Assembly (NCBI GenBank): GCA_005885085.1
Contig: VAXY01000211.1
Coordinates: forward strand, 1 to 8,461
Direction: 5' to 3'
DNA: 8,461 nucleotides
Source: Actinomycetota bacterium
GTDB taxonomy: Bacteria > Actinomycetota > Thermoleophilia > Gaiellales > Gaiellaceae
This document shows, one piece after another, positions 1-7,795 of the stretch; position 1 is the stretch's first letter, and every line of letters starts with the position of its first letter. Both the position numbers and the translations under genes were made by a program. Under the pieces are notes generated by a model. That model was not told the origin of the DNA. It worked only from the letters and a program-made list of their open reading frames with translations, and did no database searches.

Positions 1-1
1 C

Positions 2-76
2 GTCGTCCCGGTCGAGCTGATCAAGGTCTGGTCGCTGCGGTACGGCAGCGGACCCTGTTACGTCCTGCCTCGCTAG
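2..76 (+). CDS. C-terminal tail of an unidentified protein (5' end outside window)
   Basis: An open frame enters from the left edge and ends at TAG (74-76). It encodes 24 residues, VVPVELIKVW followed by a GSGPC segment and a final LPR. The G-x-G-x-x-C pattern close to the C-terminus loosely recalls the catalytic-cysteine end of arginine deiminase/amidinotransferase-fold enzymes, but this is weak and I would not name the gene from it. The reading is supported by protein-like composition and by a stop that interlocks with the convergent regulator gene: the four bases CTAG (73-76) carry both stop codons. Confidence 0.5.
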   Translation, partial: VVPVELIKVWSLRYGSGPCYVLPR

Positions 77-1395
77 AACTCCTCAGCGCGCCAGGTCTTC
101 CGGCCGAACGTCGTCGCCAGGGGATTGAACGCGGTGATGAAGCGGCGCTTGAACGTGGTTGCGCGTGCGTCGGCACGCCCCGCCTTCGCGGGCGCCCGGG
201 TGCGGCGCACGCAACTCGTGTGGCTGCGGAGCCAGTCGCGATAGATCCAGTCCGCCGCGATCGAGGCGTGGACGGCCTTCTGCAGCAGATCGGCGGTGCG
301 TTGGGCGGCCCGGTCATCGGGTACTTGCAGCGCGGCGAGCTGCTCGAGCAGGCTCTGGCGGTTTTCCTGGACGCTGTCGAGCTGCGCGGCGGCGACGCCG
401 GGCGAGAGGCTGCAGTCGAACGCCCCCTTGAGCACGCGCGTGACCTCGACCCGGCCTTCGCGGGACTGCTGGAGGAAGTTCTCGAGCGTGAAGACGAACG
501 ACCGCAGCTGCGGGTTCGCGTGCGTCGGCGGGGGCTGGGTGCTGCCGCCGCCGTCGTGGACGAGCAGGGCGGCCGTGATTCCGGCCGCGACGAGAGCTGC
601 GGCGCCGACGACCAGGATCCACAGGCGTCGCCGGCCCCGGTCCGGTTTCGCCGGCGCCGCCTGTTCGCGCCGAACAGCCGGCAGCCGAAGCTCCGAGTCC
701 TGTCGCAGCATCGACTGCTCGAGCTCGCGCAGTCCGGGGCCCGGCTCGATCCCGAGCTCGTCGACGAAGAGCTCGCGCGTCCGGCGGAACAGCTCCAGCG
801 CGTCGGCCTGACGTCCCGACCGGTAGAGCGCGAGCATCAGCAGTTCGCGCGGCCGCTCGCGCAGCGGCTGCGACCTCACCAGCTCCTCGAGCTCGGGAAT
901 GACGCCGGCCGCTTCGCCCGACTCGAGCGCCGCCTGCAGCCAGTCCTCGTGTGCTGACAGCCGCAGCTCCTCGAGCCGCGCGGCCGGGCCCTCGGGGGGC
1001 CCGCGCCACAGATCCAGAGCTTCCCGGAGCTCGTCGCGCGCGCCGGCCGCGTCTCCGTCGGCCAGGCGTTTGCGCGCTGCCGCGGTGAGCTGTTCGAAGC
1101 GCTCGAGATCGAGCTCGCCCTCGCCGACGCGCAGCAGGTAGCCCGGCTGTTGTGTGACCAGGCGGTCCGGGCCGAGCTCCTTTCGTAGCTGCGAGACGTA
1201 GACCTGCAGCGTCTTCGTTGCGCGCGCCGGAGGCTCGTCTGCCCACAGCTCGTCGATCAGCCGGTCGGTCGGCACGACGCGGTTGCGGTTGAGCAACAAC
1301 AGCGCGAGCAAGGCGCGTGGTTTCGCGGCCGCAAGCTGAACCGGCCTCCCGTCGACCACGGCCTCGAGCGGCCCCAGGAGCCGGAACTCGTCCAC
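73..1395 (-). CDS. Membrane-anchored BTAD/SARP-family transcriptional regulator
   Basis: This is a predicted DNA-binding regulator of 440 residues with a GTG start. Residues 1-90 form an OmpR/AfsR-type winged helix (FRLLGPLEA, RALLALLLL, LIDELW, YVSQLRKEL, GYLLRV). Residues about 97-236 are a helical bacterial transcriptional activation domain (WRGPP, ELFRRTRELF, ELGIEPGPGLRELE). A basic RGRRR stretch precedes one membrane segment at about 258-279. The remaining 160 residues should lie outside the membrane; they contain Cys328 and Cys395 and end in a conserved-looking FNPLATTFG...TW segment of no family I can name. SARP proteins normally activate nearby operons from the cytoplasm, so this one-TM arrangement is ToxR-like. 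It is divergent from pccB by 25 bp, so pccB is a plausible target (inference). No ATPase or NB-ARC domain is present, unlike AfsR. Confidence 0.88.
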   Translation of the reverse strand: MDEFRLLGPLEAVVDGRPVQLAAAKPRALLALLLLNRNRVVPTDRLIDELWADEPPARATKTLQVYVSQLRKELGPDRLVTQQPGYLLRVGEGELDLERFEQLTAAARKRLADGDAAGARDELREALDLWRGPPEGPAARLEELRLSAHEDWLQAALESGEAAGVIPELEELVRSQPLRERPRELLMLALYRSGRQADALELFRRTRELFVDELGIEPGPGLRELEQSMLRQDSELRLPAVRREQAAPAKPDRGRRRLWILVVGAAALVAAGITAALLVHDGGGSTQPPPTHANPQLRSFVFTLENFLQQSREGRVEVTRVLKGAFDCSLSPGVAAAQLDSVQENRQSLLEQLAALQVPDDRAAQRTADLLQKAVHASIAADWIYRDWLRSHTSCVRRTRAPAKAGRADARATTFKRRFITAFNPLATTFGRKTWRAEEF

Positions 1396-1404
1396 GTGAC
1401 AGCC

Positions 1405-1410
1405 ATACTA
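1405..1410 (-). promoter_or_regulatory. Candidate -10 element for the BTAD regulator gene (leaderless)
   Basis: Read on the minus strand, the hexamer is TAGTAT, fitting the actinobacterial TANNNT -10 pattern. It ends 9 bases before the GTG at 1395, as expected for a leaderless transcript. A possible TTGTCG -35 lies at 1425-1430 with a short 14-bp spacer. The whole divergent gap is only 25 bp, so regulator and pccB promoters must overlap each other or the neighbouring coding regions. On the plus strand CATACT (1404-1409) could serve pccB. Confidence 0.3.
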
Positions 1411-1420
1411 GGCTCCGCCC

Positions 1421-2995
<1,575 letters not shown>

Positions 2996-3006
2996 ACCGT
3001 GCTGCT

Positions 3007-3018
3007 GGGGTCAGACCC
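3007..3018. other. Near-palindrome GGGGTCAGACCC between convergent genes (copy 1)
   Basis: A short dyad (GGGT/ACCC around CAG) lies between the pccB stop and the stop of the convergent 52-codon gene. The position would suit a bidirectional terminator, but the stem is only 4 bp and no T-run follows on either strand. I recall similar GGGGTCAGACCC sequences as intergenic elements in other bacterial genomes, which is memory rather than evidence from this window. Confidence 0.3.
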
Positions 3019-3024
3019 GGACTT

Positions 3025-3183
3025 CTACTGGTTCCACTTGTCTGCCGTCGACTTCTTGTGACGGTGCGATTTCGAGCGCGCGCTCGCCTCGTCCTCGGGC
3101 GGGCTCTTGTCGAGCAGCTCTTTCTCTTGCGGAGGCCGTGGCGGTGATTCCTTGTCCGGATGGCGTCGTTGCTCGCGGTTCAT
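3025..3183 (-). CDS. Small hydrophilic protein, 52 residues, duplicate copy 1
   Basis: An ATG frame too short for routine ORF calling. The peptide starts MNREQRRHPDKESPPRPP and ends KKSTADKWNQ. It is rich in Lys, Arg, Glu and Pro, has no membrane segment or cysteine, and is probably disordered. AGGA at 3191-3194 lies 7 bases upstream of the ATG, a good Shine-Dalgarno. Codon use resembles the neighbours, and the frame is intact in both repeat copies, which have identical DNA. I do not recognise a function. Its original place is just downstream of the HD-GYP gene, as still seen in copy 2. This copy is now preceded only by an HD-GYP remnant and antisense pccB sequence, so its expression may differ. 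Confidence 0.6.
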   Translation of the reverse strand: MNREQRRHPDKESPPRPPQEKELLDKSPPEDEASARSKSHRHKKSTADKWNQ

Positions 3184-3188
3184 GCCTT

Positions 3189-3214
3189 GGTCCTGCCCCG
3201 CTGTGGGGCCGACC
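3189..3214 (-). promoter_or_regulatory. Hairpin overlapping the Shine-Dalgarno of the small gene (copy 1)
   Basis: An inverted repeat pairs GGTC with GACC (outer) and GCCCC with GGGGC (inner, loop of 5). The minus-strand AGGACC containing the Shine-Dalgarno falls in the arm next to the ATG, so folding would partly hide the ribosome-binding site. No U-tract follows, so a terminator is less likely. Confidence 0.35.
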
Positions 3215-3217
3215 TAA

Positions 3218-3275
3218 CTAGGAGGCGAGCGCGGGCGCCGCGGCCTCGAGCGGACAGCTCACGCCGAGCTCATCC

Positions 3276-3292
<17 letters not shown>
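3218..3292 (-). pseudogene. 3' remnant of the HD-GYP gene left by the duplication
   Basis: On the minus strand this stretch encodes the last 24 residues of the HD-GYP protein (IVAAFTDELG through the terminal APALAS) and its TAG stop. It differs from the intact gene at 3255, giving GVSCPLE instead of GVSSPLE. Upstream of it the sequence switches abruptly to antisense pccB. The open frame continues to 3586, but that extension is only pccB read backwards, so no functional product is expected. Confidence 0.85.
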
Positions 3293-3806
<514 letters not shown>

Positions 3807-3817
3807 ACCGTGCTGCT

Positions 3818-3829
3818 GGGGTCAGACCC
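3818..3829. other. Near-palindrome GGGGTCAGACCC (copy 2)
   Basis: Identical to the element at 3007-3018, duplicated with the repeat unit. It lies between the stop of the truncated pccB copy and the stop of the second small gene. Confidence 0.3.
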
Positions 3830-3835
3830 GGACTT

Positions 3836-3994
3836 CTACTGGTTCCACTTGTCTGCCGTCGACTTCTTGTGACGGTGCGATTTCGAGCGCGCGCTCGCCT
3901 CGTCCTCGGGCGGGCTCTTGTCGAGCAGCTCTTTCTCTTGCGGAGGCCGTGGCGGTGATTCCTTGTCCGGATGGCGTCGTTGCTCGCGGTTCAT
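3836..3994 (-). CDS. Small hydrophilic protein, 52 residues, duplicate copy 2 (native context)
   Basis: Nucleotide-identical to the gene at 3025-3183. It starts 34 bases after the stop of the intact HD-GYP frame on the same strand, so it is probably the last gene of that operon and this is its ancestral position. AGGA at 4002-4005 sits 7 bases before the ATG. The product is charged, proline-rich and predicted to be disordered, with a C-terminal TADKWNQ tail that looks motif-like. I cannot assign a function. The absence of any substitution between the two copies over 159 bp fits a recent duplication and says nothing about selection. Confidence 0.62.
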   Translation of the reverse strand: MNREQRRHPDKESPPRPPQEKELLDKSPPEDEASARSKSHRHKKSTADKWNQ

Positions 3995-3999
3995 GCCTT

Positions 4000-4025
4000 G
4001 GTCCTGCCCCGCTGTGGGGCCGACC
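4000..4025 (-). promoter_or_regulatory. Hairpin between HD-GYP stop and small gene (copy 2)
   Basis: Same dyad as at 3189-3214 (GGTC/GACC outer, GCCCC/GGGGC inner). Here it lies in the true intercistronic gap between the HD-GYP stop (4029-4031) and the downstream ATG (3992-3994). It covers the Shine-Dalgarno AGGA, so it could control translation or mRNA processing in the operon. This is a structural reading only. Confidence 0.35.
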
Positions 4026-4028
4026 TAA

Positions 4029-4769
4029 CTAGGAGGCGAGCGCGGGCGCCGCGGCCTCGAGCGGAGAGCTCACGCCGAGCTCATCCGTGAAGGCCGCGAC
4101 GATGCCGGGGTCGAACTGCGTGCCCGCGCAGCGGCGCAGCTCCGCGAGCGCCGCAGCGGAGGAACGCCGGGGACGGTAGATGCGGTCCGACGTCATCGCG
4201 TCGTAGGCGTCGGTGACGAAGATGATGCGGGCGCCCAGCGGGATCTCCTCCCCGCGCAGGCCGTCCGGATACCCTGCGCCGTCCCACCGCTCGTGGTGGT
4301 GCAGCACGAGGTCGGCAACCGGGTCGACGCCGAGGCTGTCCAGCATCCGGAAGCCGATCTGCGGATGGCGCTCGAGCACCAGTCGCTCGGAGTCGGCCAG
4401 CGCACCCGGCTTGCGCAGGATCTCCTCTGGGATCGCGAGCTTGCCCAGATCGTGCAAGCTGCCGGCGAGTCGCGTCAGCTCGACGTGCTCCGGATCGAGC
4501 CCGACCCGGCTGGCGACTCGGGCGGCGAGCTCCGCCACGCGCTCCGAATGGCTGCCGGTGTAGGTGTCGCGGGCGTCGACGGCTTTCGCGAGCGATGCGG
4601 CCGCGCGGTACCGCGCCGCCTTGTCCGGGCCGGCGGCGAGTCGCTTGAGCTCCGCGAGCTCGACGACGTCCGGCCGGTACAGGCGGACGCGGTTCTTGCC
4701 GTGCTCCTTCGCCCAGTAGAGCGCGCTGTCGGCGAGCCGAATCAGCTCGTCGCGGCCGTGGCCTTGCAA
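4029..4769 (-). CDS. HD-GYP phosphodiesterase module (3' part of a split GGDEF-HD-GYP gene)
   Basis: HD-GYP domains hydrolyse cyclic di-GMP. The first 30 residues (GHGRDELIRLADSALYWAKE to NRVRLY) are the C-terminal end of a GGDEF domain, not a natural N-terminus. Residues about 55-230 are a complete HD-GYP domain: DTYTGSHSERV at 68-78, HD at 106-107, His135, HHHERWDGAGYP at 157-168 and DAYDAMTSDR at 187-196. The metal-binding histidines and aspartates are therefore present and activity is plausible. The frame opens at a TTG (4767-4769) and overlaps the upstream GGDEF frame by 28 bp. An AGGG just upstream might allow coupled reinitiation. The more economical reading is one ancestral gene (4029-5818) broken by a deletion. 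Confidence 0.85.
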   Translation of the reverse strand: MQGHGRDELIRLADSALYWAKEHGKNRVRLYRPDVVELAELKRLAAGPDKAARYRAAASLAKAVDARDTYTGSHSERVAELAARVASRVGLDPEHVELTRLAGSLHDLGKLAIPEEILRKPGALADSERLVLERHPQIGFRMLDSLGVDPVADLVLHHHERWDGAGYPDGLRGEEIPLGARIIFVTDAYDAMTSDRIYRPRRSSAAALAELRRCAGTQFDPGIVAAFTDELGVSSPLEAAAPALAS

Positions 4770-5818
4770 GTGACCCTGCCGATGTGATCGAAGTCGACGC
4801 CGGCGATCCGCTCGACCACGGAGTTGGCCGCCGCGAGCGCCGCGACATCGTCCTGACCAGCGAGCAGGAGGGCGAACTCGTCGCCGCCGAGTCGGAACGC
4901 CCCGCCGCCCTGGCGGAGCCGGCCTGCGACCTGCGACAGGACCCGGTCGCCCGACGGATGGCCGAAGCGGTCGTTGATCTTCTTGAAGTCGTCGATGTCG
5001 ACGAAGCAGAGCGTCACCGGCGTGTGCTGTTCCTCCGCGTTGAGCAGCTCGCGTTGCAGGCGCTCGTGGAAATTGCGGTGATTGCCGAGACCCGTAAGCG
5101 GATCGGTGAGCGCGAGCCGCATCGCCCGGAGCGCGCGGTGCGTCGAGCGCTGGTAGAACGAGATCGCGAGCAGTGGGCCGATCAGCGCGGTCGCGAGCAC
5201 GGGCGAGCGCTCCCAGAGCACCACGAGCATCAGCGCCGCGGACGCCATGAACGCGAACGGCGTGATCGTCGCGCGCAGGTTGGAGGGTACGAGCCGCGCG
5301 TAGCTCTGACCCGTGCTGAGGGCGATCGCCCCGGAGATGAAGAGGATGTTTACAACCGAATCTGCAGTCGCGGCGATCAGCACGCGCGCGACGAGCCCAC
5401 CGACCGTGTCCCCGCTGATCGGGGAGATCAGCACGCCTGCCGTCAGCGCGACGATCGCGAGCACCGCGACGTTGAACGCGATCCGCTGGAACGGACGGTG
5501 CTGCGCGACATGGATCGCGCCCGTCGCGATCAGCAACAACAGCGCGCCCGCAGCCCAGCCGTAGAGGACGATCGCAGCCACCGCGAACACGAACGTCAGT
5601 GACACGACCCCGCCGCCGCTCTCGGCGTTGATCGGTACCGGGAAACGCTCGGCGAGCGTGGCGGCCGCCGTCAAGGCAACCAGGCTGATCAGGGTTCGGT
5701 CGCTGTGTGCGGTCGTCGCGAAGACGTACGCCGCTGCGACGAGGACGCCCAGGCCCGCCAGACAGACCGGCAGCAGGAGGGCGGAAAGCCGGCGGGGCGT
5801 GACCGCCTGTGTGCTCAC
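4742..5818 (-). CDS. Multi-pass membrane GGDEF protein, truncated (5' part of the split gene)
   Basis: The frame encodes 358 residues from GTG at 5818. About seven hydrophobic segments (roughly 11-33, 42-57, 71-88, 89-105, 112-131, 143-165 and 185-222) form a membrane sensor region. A diguanylate cyclase domain follows: LTDPLTGLGN at 237-246, DIDDFKKINDRFGH at 274-287 and GGDEF at 311-315. The product inhibitory site is degenerate, with RQGG where RxxD is usual. The frame reads GRVT and then runs into an unrelated nine-residue tail and a stop. The conserved SIGVA strand expected after VT is missing and the sequence resumes in the other frame, so the cyclase fold is probably incomplete. A longer frame begins at TTG 5887, but that region encodes the small membrane peptide in another frame, so I prefer GTG 5818, 10 bases after that peptide's stop. 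Confidence 0.8.
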   Translation of the reverse strand: MSTQAVTPRRLSALLLPVCLAGLGVLVAAAYVFATTAHSDRTLISLVALTAAATLAERFPVPINAESGGGVVSLTFVFAVAAIVLYGWAAGALLLLIATGAIHVAQHRPFQRIAFNVAVLAIVALTAGVLISPISGDTVGGLVARVLIAATADSVVNILFISGAIALSTGQSYARLVPSNLRATITPFAFMASAALMLVVLWERSPVLATALIGPLLAISFYQRSTHRALRAMRLALTDPLTGLGNHRNFHERLQRELLNAEEQHTPVTLCFVDIDDFKKINDRFGHPSGDRVLSQVAGRLRQGGGAFRLGGDEFALLLAGQDDVAALAAANSVVERIAGVDFDHIGRVTCKATAATS

Positions 5819-5828
5819 GTTGAGAGTG

Positions 5829-5939
5829 CTACCAGGTGAATTGGTCGGCGATCGACTCCCAGGTGAACTGTCCCAGGAGTGCCGCAACCAGCACCAGGAC
5901 GGCCACGAGAGCGATCAGCTTGGGCTTCCACTGCAACAT
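5829..5939 (-). CDS. Small single-pass membrane peptide, 36 residues
   Basis: The ATG frame begins MLQWKPKLIALV. A hydrophobic helix spans residues about 8-23 after a Lys-Pro-Lys anchor, followed by a short tail in which QFTW occurs twice (24-27 and 33-36, the last residues). GGAGG (5949-5953 on the plus strand as CCTCC) lies 9 bases before the ATG, the strongest Shine-Dalgarno in the window. It is followed after 10 bases by the GTG of the GGDEF gene, so the two are probably cotranscribed and perhaps translationally coupled. Topology is likely N-in, with the tryptophan-rich tail outside or at the interface. I do not recognise a characterised family. It could modulate the membrane sensor encoded next to it (inference). 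Confidence 0.7.
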   Translation of the reverse strand: MLQWKPKLIALVAVLVLVAALLGQFTWESIADQFTW

Positions 5940-5948
5940 CCGGGAGTA

Positions 5949-5953
5949 CCTCC
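5949..5953 (-). promoter_or_regulatory. Strong Shine-Dalgarno GGAGG of the 36-residue peptide
   Basis: On the minus strand GGAGG precedes the ATG at 5937-5939 by 9 bases. It supports translation of the short frame and, indirectly, the choice of the later GTG start for the overlapping longer GGDEF frame. Confidence 0.65.
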
Positions 5954-6034
5954 GAGAAGACGCCAGACTGCGGGATTTTCTCGCGCTTCCACTATGTGGC
6001 GAATCACCCGAGAGGGGGATTTAGGCGATATCGC

Positions 6035-7063
6035 TTACGAAGCGGAAACGAGGCCGGCTTCGGCCAGCGGGCGGCGGCCCCAGGCGAACCGTTGCGCATA
6101 CCAGCCCGTCAGCGGCGCGATCGCGACCCCGAAGCCTGACGAATGGATGAACCACCCGTTGCCCAGGTAGATGCCCATGTGATTGACCTGCGCGGGCTTC
6201 GACTTCGAGCCGGCCGCGCCGAAGAAGATCACGTCCGCAGGCTGCAGCTTCGCGAGCGCGATCCGCTTGGCCGCGCCGACTTCGCCGCTCATGGCGTACG
6301 TCGTGCGGCCGCGCAGCACATCGGCGAGCGTGCTCGCGTTTGCGTACTGCTGCAGCTTGTAGACGCGCCAGACGAAGCCGGAGCAATCGAAGCCGCCGTG
6401 CGCCTGGGGACCGTAGGGCGAGATGGTCGTCTCGCTCTCCCCGCCCCAGACGTAGGGATAGCCGATGAACTTGACCGCGGTATTCAGCACCCGCTGCTGC
6501 CACGGCGTCAGCAGGGGCAGGACGAACGTCGGCGCGAGCTCCTCCGTGTCCGGTACGTCCCATTCGCCGAACTGCAGGACGCGCGCCGCGGAGTAGGCCG
6601 CCTCAGCGTGTGTCGCGGGTTCCGAGGGCGAGAGCTCGAGGCTGTCCAGCGCCGCCGGATGGTTCGTGCGCAGGCCGAGCAGGCGCGCGACCGCCTCCGT
6701 CCCGAAGCGGGACGGCGGGGTGAGCCCGGCGCTCTTTGCATTGGCCGCGAAGAGCTTGGCCGTCTCGCCGAGACCGAGCTTGGTCACGAGGCGGGAGTCG
6801 AGAGCGCTGATCGTGACGGTGGCCCCCGGCGTGGTCGAGGTGGCCGGCGGAACGTGGAGCAGTCCGGCGGTCAGGGTTTCGAGCTCCGCGCGGGTGAGCG
6901 GGTCGTTCGGACGCGCCGCCGCCTCCTTGGCCATGAGACCGGCAGCAACCACTGCCTTCAGCTCAGCCTGTGCCCACGAGGGTGCCGGTTTGGCGGCGGC
7001 GACCGGCGACCACGCGAGGAGCGTGATGAGCATGCAGACAGGCGGAAGGAGGCGGCGGCGCAT
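6035..7063 (-). CDS. Secreted NlpC/P60 peptidoglycan endopeptidase with SLH-like repeats
   Basis: NlpC/P60 enzymes are cysteine peptidases that cut peptidoglycan stem peptides outside the cell. The protein has 342 residues. Residues 1-24 form a signal peptide (MRRR, hydrophobic core, then VAAAK). Residues about 28-70 (AELKAVVAAGLM, NDPLTRAELETL) and about 118-165 resemble S-layer-homology repeats, which bind cell-wall polymers. The catalytic domain is C-terminal, about 185-335. GFDCSGFVWRVY places the nucleophile at Cys227, NHMGIYLG places His295, and FIHSS offers His307 as third polar residue. YPYVWGG before the cysteine is typical. The ATG at 7063 follows AGGA at a suitable distance. It is upstream of the membrane peptide and GGDEF genes on the same strand, with a 95-bp gap that could hold a separate promoter. 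Confidence 0.92.
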   Translation of the reverse strand: MRRRLLPPVCMLITLLAWSPVAAAKPAPSWAQAELKAVVAAGLMAKEAAARPNDPLTRAELETLTAGLLHVPPATSTTPGATVTISALDSRLVTKLGLGETAKLFAANAKSAGLTPPSRFGTEAVARLLGLRTNHPAALDSLELSPSEPATHAEAAYSAARVLQFGEWDVPDTEELAPTFVLPLLTPWQQRVLNTAVKFIGYPYVWGGESETTISPYGPQAHGGFDCSGFVWRVYKLQQYANASTLADVLRGRTTYAMSGEVGAAKRIALAKLQPADVIFFGAAGSKSKPAQVNHMGIYLGNGWFIHSSGFGVAIAPLTGWYAQRFAWGRRPLAEAGLVSAS

Positions 7064-7095
7064 ACCCCGTTCCTATCGGCGGCTCTCCGGATGGC

Positions 7096-7101
7096 TTTAA
7101 T
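7096..7101 (+). promoter_or_regulatory. Candidate -10 element for the AccE-like gene
   Basis: TTTAAT is one of the few AT-rich hexamers in the 46-bp gap between the divergent NlpC and AccE-like starts. It ends 8 bases before the ATG at 7110, which would suit a leaderless or near-leaderless transcript. No clear -35 is seen. Confidence 0.25.
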
Positions 7102-7109
7102 CCAGGCGA

Positions 7110-7301
7110 ATGGCCCTCGAAATCAGCCCTGAGCCCAGCGAAGAAGAGCGAAAGGCGATCGTCCGGGCGCTCGAGCTCGAGGCCGAGCAGTCAGCCGCGC
7201 CGACGCCCTGGCAAGCGGCCGGCCTGGGGCCGGAGCCGGAGGACGAAGGCCCTCAGGCAGGTGCGCCGCCGCGCCAGAGCCGCGGCGCCACGCGCACGTA
7301 G
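7110..7301 (+). CDS. AccE-like small protein, putative acyl-CoA carboxylase epsilon subunit
   Basis: The protein has 63 residues from ATG at 7110. The N-terminal EISPEPSEEERKAIVRAL helix start, an acidic/alanine-rich linker and TPWQAAGL match the general pattern of actinobacterial epsilon subunits (PxPxxEExxAIxxAL, then a W with a small-residue motif), which help assemble alpha and beta carboxylase subunits. The tail is low-complexity and polar. The match is by pattern only, but the location between a PccB gene and a biotin carboxylase gene supports it. AGG about 5 bases upstream is a weak Shine-Dalgarno. The 3' 49 bp overlap the convergent pgsA gene. Confidence 0.68.
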   Translation: MALEISPEPSEEERKAIVRALELEAEQSAAPTPWQAAGLGPEPEDEGPQAGAPPRQSRGATRT

Positions 7302-7795
7302 TCGAGTCCCGAGATCCACGTCAGCACGACCGCGACGAGCAGCGCCCACCAGGCGATCTGGTCGCGCCAGGCGCCTGCCGCGGCGAAGCCGCCGATCGCC
7401 GCGGCGACGGCCTGCGACCACGTCTTGAGCTTGCCGAGGTCGCGCGCCTGCAGCACGACGCCGCGTTCGAGGGCCGCGAGCCGCAGCGCGGTGACGAGGA
7501 ACTCCCGTACGACGATCAGCGCCACCATCCAGCCCGGCACGACGTGCTGCCCGACGAGCATCACCAGGACGGCGAGCACGAGGATCTTGTCCGCGGCGGG
7601 ATCGAGGAGCGAGCCGAGCGGCGACGAGTGCCCACGGCTGCGTGCGATCCGGCCGTCGAACCAGTCGGTCGCCATTGCGGCCGCGAAGAGCGCGGTCGCC
7701 CAGTAGTTGTGGCCGTTGAAGTTCCACGCGTAGAGAAGCACCACGAACGGAACCGATGCGGCGCGCGCGACCGTCAGCGTGTCGGGAAGGCTCAC
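7253..7795 (-). CDS. pgsA: CDP-diacylglycerol-glycerol-3-phosphate 3-phosphatidyltransferase
   Basis: This membrane enzyme joins CDP-diacylglycerol and glycerol-3-phosphate to phosphatidylglycerophosphate, the precursor of phosphatidylglycerol and cardiolipin. It has 180 residues, normal for PgsA. The CDP-alcohol phosphatidyltransferase signature D-x2-D-G-x2-A-R-x8-G-x3-D-x3-D is complete: Asp44, Asp47, Gly48, Arg52, Gly61, Asp65 and Asp69. Several hydrophobic segments follow, and VVREFLVTALR is typical of PgsA. I choose GTG at 7795 because VSLPDTLTVAR aligns with the usual LPNxLTxxR N-terminus; the open frame upstream is antisense to the biotin carboxylase gene. Other CDP-alcohol transferases (phosphatidylinositol phosphate synthase, cardiolipin synthase) share the signature, so the substrate is likely but not certain. 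Confidence 0.9.
   Translation of the reverse strand: MSLPDTLTVARAASVPFVVLLYAWNFNGHNYWATALFAAAMATDWFDGRIARSRGHSSPLGSLLDPAADKILVLAVLVMLVGQHVVPGWMVALIVVREFLVTALRLAALERGVVLQARDLGKLKTWSQAVAAAIGGFAAAGAWRDQIAWWALLVAVVLTWISGLDYVRVAPRLWRGGAPA

Noticed and set aside
5819..5887. An extended N-terminus (TTG at 5887) for the GGDEF protein
   Set aside because: The extra 23 residues are polar and overlap a better-supported peptide frame with a strong Shine-Dalgarno. The GTG at 5818 fits the gap after that peptide's stop.
5940..6034. A c-di-GMP riboswitch or terminator between the NlpC stop and the membrane peptide
   Set aside because: I found short repeats such as GGGATTT but no convincing stem with T-run and no GEMM-like core. 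It probably holds only a promoter and the ribosome site.
7064..7109. A ydaO-type c-di-AMP riboswitch upstream of the NlpC/P60 gene, as found in some actinobacteria
   Set aside because: Only 46 bp separate the NlpC start from the divergent gene, far too short for that riboswitch, and no matching core is seen.
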